Source of the DNA: Paucidesulfovibrio sp050251775
GTDB taxonomy: Bacteria; Desulfobacterota; Desulfovibrionia; Desulfovibrionales; Desulfovibrionaceae
Assembly (NCBI GenBank): GCA_050251775.1
Contig: JBFWMD010000111.1
Coordinates: 1-9,303 of the forward strand
Length of the DNA stretch: 9,303 nucleotides
Reading direction: 5' to 3'
The notes under the pieces are model-generated. The model saw only the letters and a program-made list of their open reading frames with translations, did no database searches and was not told the DNA's origin. Each line of letters starts with the position of its first letter. Position 1 is the stretch's first letter. Below are positions 5,375-9,303 of this stretch, in pieces. The translations under genes and the position numbers were made by a program.

Positions 5375-7300
5375 ATGGGCCAGAACATCACGCAAAAAAT
5401 CATCGGCGCTCATCTGCTCAGCGGCGAAATGACCCCCGGCAGCGAAATCGGTCTGCGCATCGACCAGACGCTGACCCAGGACGCCACCGGAACCATGGCC
5501 TATCTCCAGTTCGAGGCCATTGGCCTGAATCGCGTGCGCACTGAACTTTCCGTGAGCTATGTGGACCACAACACGCTCCAGATGGGCTTCCGCAATCCGG
5601 ACGACCACCGCTACCTGCGCACCGTGGCCGCGCACTACGGCGTGGTCTTTTCCCCGGCCGGAACCGGCATCTGCCACCAACTGCACCTGGAGAATTTCGC
5701 GCGCCCCGGCAAAACCCTGATCGGCTCCGACTCCCACACCCCCACAGCGGGCGGCGTGGGCAGCCTGGCCATGGGGGCCGGCGGCCTCTCCGTGGCCCTG
5801 GGCATGGCCGGAGAACCTTATTTCATCTCCATGCCCAAGGTGGTCCGCGTGCTGCTCACTGGCCAGCTCACCGGCTGGGCCGCTGGCAAGGACGTGATCC
5901 TAGAACTGCTCCGCCGACTCACGGTCAAGGGCGGCGTGGGCAAAGTCTTTGAATTCTCCGGTCCGGGCGTAGCCACCCTGACCGTGCCCGAACGCGCCAC
6001 CATCACGAACATGGGCGCGGAACTGGGCGCCACCACTTCCATCTTCCCCTCGGACGAGCGCACCCGCGAGTTCTTCAAGCTCATGGGCCGCGAAGAGGAA
6101 TGGACCGAACTGCTGGCGGACGCGGACGCCGAATACGACGAAACCATTGAGATTGATCTCTCCGCTCTGGAACCCCTGGTGGCCCAGCCCCACATGCCGG
6201 ACCGCGTGGTCCCGGTGCGCGAACTGGCCGGATTGCCCGTGAGCCAGGTGGCCATAGGCTCCTGCACCAACTCCTCCTACGCGGACATGAAGACCACGGC
6301 CCAGGTGCTGGCCGGTCGGCAACTTCCGCCCGGAACCGATCTGCTCATTTCCCCCGGCTCCAAGCAGGTGCTCAAGATGCTCGCGGCCGAAGGACTCGTG
6401 GAACCGCTGCTCGACGCGGGCGCGCGGCTGCTCGAATGTTCCTGCGGCCCCTGTATCGGCATGGGCGGCTCCCCGGTCAGTGCGGGCGTGAGCGTGCGGA
6501 CCTTCAACCGCAACTTCGAAGGCCGCTCGGGAACCAAGGACGCCCAGGTCTACCTCGCCAGCGCCCAGACCGCCGTGAACCTGGCCCTGGCCGGAAAGTT
6601 CACCGACCCGGCGGAGTGGGGTCCGGCCCCGGAGCGGGTCGAACTTCCCGCCAGCGCGCCAAGCATCCGCCATCTCTTCCTCTTCCCGCCGGACAACGGC
6701 GCGGACGTGGACATCGTGCGCGGCCCGAACATCGTTGCCCTGGAGCGCTTCGAGCCGCTGCCCGAGACCCTGTGCGCGGAAATCAAGCTCAAGGTCGGCG
6801 ACGACATCACCACGGACCACATTCTGCCCGCAGGCGCGCAAATCACTGCGCTGCGTTCCAACATCCCGGCCATCAGCGAATACATCTTCAGCCGTGTGGA
6901 CGAAGGCTTTGTCGCCCGCATGCGCGAGGCCGGCGCCGGCTTCATCCTCGGCGGCGAAAACTACGGCCAGGGCTCCAGCCGTGAACACGCCGCTCTCGGC
7001 CCGCGCCACCTTGGCGTGCGCGCTGTGATCGTCAAGTCCCTGGCGCGCATCCACCGCGCCAACCTGGTCAACTTCGGCATCCTGCCCCTGCTGCTCGTGA
7101 ATCCCGCCGATTACGACCGCCTGGACCAAAGCACCTCCATTGCCATCGAGACCACCGCCATTACCGCCGGCGGCGTGTCCGAACTGGCTGTCCAGGGGGC
7201 CGAGCCGGTTGAAGTGACAAATGATTTGACGGAAAAGGAACTGGATATTATCAAGGCAGGCGGCCTTCTCAACTATGTTCGCGCCACCAGCAAGGTGTAG
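5375..7300 (+). CDS. acnA: Aconitate hydratase, short Aquifex-type
   Basis: Aconitase interconverts citrate and isocitrate via cis-aconitate in the cytoplasm, here probably feeding 2-oxoglutarate and glutamate synthesis. The 641 residues are much shorter than AcnA or AcnB of E. coli (about 850-890) and fit the Aquifex-type family; the symbol denotes the enzyme, not E. coli orthology. The [4Fe-4S] ligands are C297 (GSCTNSS, 295-301), C357 and C360 (CSCGPCIGMG, 355-364). VDHNT (63-67) and GSDSHT (117-122) are active-site motifs. The swivel domain has DDITTDHILPAG (476-487), GGENYGQGSSREHAAL (526-541) and NFGILPL (566-572). The ATG at 5375 has GAGG at 5365-5368. Upstream non-ATG starts would extend into the methyltransferase gene and are disfavoured. 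All key residues seem intact. Confidence 0.95.
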   Translation: MGQNITQKIIGAHLLSGEMTPGSEIGLRIDQTLTQDATGTMAYLQFEAIGLNRVRTELSVSYVDHNTLQMGFRNPDDHRYLRTVAAHYGVVFSPAGTGICHQLHLENFARPGKTLIGSDSHTPTAGGVGSLAMGAGGLSVALGMAGEPYFISMPKVVRVLLTGQLTGWAAGKDVILELLRRLTVKGGVGKVFEFSGPGVATLTVPERATITNMGAELGATTSIFPSDERTREFFKLMGREEEWTELLADADAEYDETIEIDLSALEPLVAQPHMPDRVVPVRELAGLPVSQVAIGSCTNSSYADMKTTAQVLAGRQLPPGTDLLISPGSKQVLKMLAAEGLVEPLLDAGARLLECSCGPCIGMGGSPVSAGVSVRTFNRNFEGRSGTKDAQVYLASAQTAVNLALAGKFTDPAEWGPAPERVELPASAPSIRHLFLFPPDNGADVDIVRGPNIVALERFEPLPETLCAEIKLKVGDDITTDHILPAGAQITALRSNIPAISEYIFSRVDEGFVARMREAGAGFILGGENYGQGSSREHAALGPRHLGVRAVIVKSLARIHRANLVNFGILPLLLVNPADYDRLDQSTSIAIETTAITAGGVSELAVQGAEPVEVTNDLTEKELDIIKAGGLLNYVRATSKV

Positions 7301-7336
7301 CAGGGCAACGAAAAACACTCACCGAGGTTCTCACCC

Positions 7337-9184
7337 ATGCTCGACATAATGCGTCAAAATGCCCAGAGCTGGGGCATCAAGATACTCTTCGGCATCATTA
7401 TTCTCGCTTTTATCTTTACGTTCGGTTCGCCGCAAAGCAATAACGATACCGTGATCGCCTATGTCAACGGCGATCCCATCGCCGTTGACGATTTCCAGCG
7501 CCAGCTGCCGCGCACGGCCAACCAGGAGCCGGACGCCAAACGCTCCGTGCTCTTCCAGATGGTCAACGCCCTGCTCATGGAACAGGTCGCCCAAAAAAGC
7601 GGCATCACCGTCTCCGACGCGGAACTGGTCCGGGCTATCAATGCCAATCCCCAGTTCCGGACCAACGGTTCCTTTGACATGGACCGCTACACCGCCTCCG
7701 TGGGCGGCAAGCCCGAACGCTTTGAAGAAAGAGAACGCCTGAACCTGCTTATCGGCAAGTTCACCCGCTTTGCCGCACTGCCCGCACAGCCCGGTGAATC
7801 CGAAATCCGTTCCCTCTTCCTTTGGCAGAACGAACAGGCCGTAGTGGAATACACCGTGATCAAACCCGGCGACTTCTACGCGCTGACCGTCTCCCACGAC
7901 GACGAGGCCAAGGAATACTACGAAAAGAACAAGGCCCTGTTCACCGAGCCGGCCAAGGCCAACTTCGAATACGTGGCCTTCACACCCGCTGCCCTTGCTC
8001 CGGGACAGGAAGTCTCAGATCAGGAAATCCAGGACTATTTTAACGCTGCGGGCGCCACGCTCGTGACCCAGAAGCGCTTCCAGTTCCGGCATATCCTCCT
8101 GCCCGTGGGCGAGACCCCCACCCAGGAAGACGTGGGCGTCATCCAGAAGAAGATGGGCGAGATCCAGAAACGCCTGGCCCAGGGCGAAGACTTTGCCAGT
8201 CTGGCCAAACGCTTTGCCCTTCCCGGCGACATCGCACCCGGCGAACCCATCTGGATGGCTCCCGCCGAAATGCCCGAGGAACTGGCCCAAGCCCTGTCCG
8301 GGCTTGACAACAACGCTGTCAGCCGCCCGATCATCACCCAGGCGGGCCTGAATATTGTCCAACTCGTGGATACCGAAACTCCCCGGCCCATGACCCTGGA
8401 AGAGGCCAAGCCCGTGATCGTCGAACGCCTGGCTCAGGAAAAGGCCTCCAAAATCCTCGGCGACAAGCTCGATGAAACCATCTCGCAGATGAACCAGGGC
8501 GTTAAACTGCCGCAGATCGCCGAAAATCTGGAACTTGCGGTCAAGGAAACCGGGCCCATGACCCGACAGCAGCTGGTGGAGGAATTCGGACTCAATGCCG
8601 AAGCAGCCGACACGCTGATGACCCTCATGGATGGCAACACCACCATGACCCCCCTGAAAATCGGCAACGGCGGCTATCTCGTTGCCAGCAAGATCGATGA
8701 CCTCCCCGAAACTGTCATGCCCCTGGAACAGGTCCGCCAGCAGATCGACGTGGATATCCGCCGCTCCAAGGCACAGGAACTCGCCCTGGAAAAAGCCCAG
8801 GAAATCCTCGTGCAGAGCACCAAGGGCGAGGGCGACGCACTGGCCAAGTACGCCGCTCGCCTCCATGACTCCGAACCCTTTGTCCGCTCCGGACAAATTC
8901 CCGGGCTTCAGGTCGATCCGAAGCTCTCCAGCGACGCCTTCTCCGTCCAGACCGGGCAGTGGCTGCCCACGCCCTACTCCTCGGCTTTCGGCTACGTGGT
9001 CGCCCGGCTCAAGGAAACCCTGCCCGCCTCCGAAGAACTCTGGCAGCAGCAGAAACAGGGCTGGGCGCAGGCCGCCATGGAAATCTATCGACGCGAGCTG
9101 TACCAGGCCATGACCAACTCCCTGTTCGAACGCGCCAACACCCAGGGCGGCATCGAACTGGTTCGATCCGACCTGCTCAACTAA
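7337..9184 (+). CDS. ppiD: PpiD/SurA-like membrane-anchored periplasmic chaperone
   Basis: 615 residues, close to E. coli PpiD (about 620). The N-terminus MLDIMRQNAQSWGIKILFGI is typical of PpiD: a short cytoplasmic head, then one membrane helix (about 13-30), placing the rest in the periplasm. Residues 35-200 form the SurA-like N-terminal chaperone domain. Residues about 245-346 are a PpiC/parvulin domain beginning FQFRHILLPV (248-257). One of the two conserved parvulin histidines is present (H252), but the second, in the usual GxHI motif, is Asn339 (AGLNIV, 336-341), and the GGDLGW loop is eroded to PGEPIW (301-306), so isomerase activity is doubtful. It likely assists folding of exported proteins near the Sec translocon. 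ATG at 7337 has GAGG at 7324-7327. Last gene of the operon, 36 bases after aconitase. Confidence 0.9.
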   Translation: MLDIMRQNAQSWGIKILFGIIILAFIFTFGSPQSNNDTVIAYVNGDPIAVDDFQRQLPRTANQEPDAKRSVLFQMVNALLMEQVAQKSGITVSDAELVRAINANPQFRTNGSFDMDRYTASVGGKPERFEERERLNLLIGKFTRFAALPAQPGESEIRSLFLWQNEQAVVEYTVIKPGDFYALTVSHDDEAKEYYEKNKALFTEPAKANFEYVAFTPAALAPGQEVSDQEIQDYFNAAGATLVTQKRFQFRHILLPVGETPTQEDVGVIQKKMGEIQKRLAQGEDFASLAKRFALPGDIAPGEPIWMAPAEMPEELAQALSGLDNNAVSRPIITQAGLNIVQLVDTETPRPMTLEEAKPVIVERLAQEKASKILGDKLDETISQMNQGVKLPQIAENLELAVKETGPMTRQQLVEEFGLNAEAADTLMTLMDGNTTMTPLKIGNGGYLVASKIDDLPETVMPLEQVRQQIDVDIRRSKAQELALEKAQEILVQSTKGEGDALAKYAARLHDSEPFVRSGQIPGLQVDPKLSSDAFSVQTGQWLPTPYSSAFGYVVARLKETLPASEELWQQQKQGWAQAAMEIYRRELYQAMTNSLFERANTQGGIELVRSDLLN

Positions 9185-9208
9185 CAGGAATATAAGATTA
9201 CTTGAAAT

Positions 9209-9240
9209 GGCGCCCCTGATTTCAGGGACGCCTTTTTTTT
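9209..9240 (+). terminator. Intrinsic terminator of the five-gene operon
   Basis: GGCG-C-CCCTG (9209-9218), loop ATTT and CAGGG-A-CGCC (9223-9232) form a 9-bp stem with one C-A mismatch, followed by eight T (9233-9240). It begins 25 bases after the stop of the chaperone gene. Confidence 0.93.
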
Positions 9241-9252
9241 GGCCTTCGGCGA

Positions 9253-9294
9253 CCAGGGGGAAACCCCATTTTGAAAAATGGGGTTTCCCCCTGG
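9253..9294. repeat. 20-bp perfect inverted repeat (long intergenic hairpin)
   Basis: The arm at 9253-9272 (CCAGGGGGAAACCCCATTTT) is perfectly complementary to 9275-9294, with only GA between, so loop bases must open in RNA. It is followed by CCCCCC and TTT at the window edge. Alternating G-, A-, C- and T-runs and the position just after a terminator resemble dispersed intergenic palindromes I associate with Desulfovibrio genomes. It could be a repeat element, a second terminator, or a bidirectional one shared with a gene beyond the edge. Confidence 0.85.
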
Positions 9295-9303
9295 CCCCCC
9301 TTT

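Noticed and set aside
1..9303. CRISPR arrays, tRNA or rRNA genes, insertion sequences, phage genes
   Set aside because: No regularly spaced direct repeats, no cloverleaf-like sequence and no transposase or integrase motif was seen on either strand.

Overview
The window looks like chromosome of a dissimilatory sulfate-reducing bacterium, most likely Desulfovibrionaceae. The basis is a strongly Desulfovibrio-like ATP sulfurylase, a divergent gene for the ferredoxin-like beta subunit of adenylylsulfate (APS) reductase, and GC-rich coding sequence with short AT-rich control regions. All similarities are from memory of protein families; no search was run.

Layout. (1) Positions 1-220, minus strand: 5' part of aprB, running off the left edge. 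(2) 221-795: a divergent control region between aprB and sat. It holds candidate promoters for both directions, redox-regulator-like palindromes, a terminator-like hairpin and a strong hairpin in the sat leader. (3) 796-2082, plus strand: sat, closed by a very strong intrinsic terminator at 2108-2139. (4) 2273-9184, plus strand: five tightly spaced genes that look like one operon. They encode a chorismate-mutase-like/EPSP-synthase-like fusion that has lost nearly all catalytic residues, a 100-residue helical protein whose start overlaps the fusion gene by 41 bases, a two-domain SAM methyltransferase, a short (Aquifex-type) aconitase, and a membrane-anchored PpiD/SurA-type periplasmic chaperone. 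(5) 9209-9303: an intrinsic terminator, then a 20-bp perfect inverted repeat at the right edge.

How the genes work together. Sat activates sulfate to APS and AprBA reduces APS to sulfite, so the divergent pair forms the cytoplasmic first half of sulfate respiration and shares one control region. The downstream operon has no obvious single pathway: aconitase is central metabolism, PpiD is envelope protein folding, and the first three genes cannot be assigned a substrate. The most unusual item is the fusion protein at 2273-3895. It keeps the full length of both the chorismate mutase and EPSP synthase folds, but the residues that bind shikimate-3-phosphate and PEP appear to be gone. It is probably a pseudoenzyme, or an enzyme with a new role.
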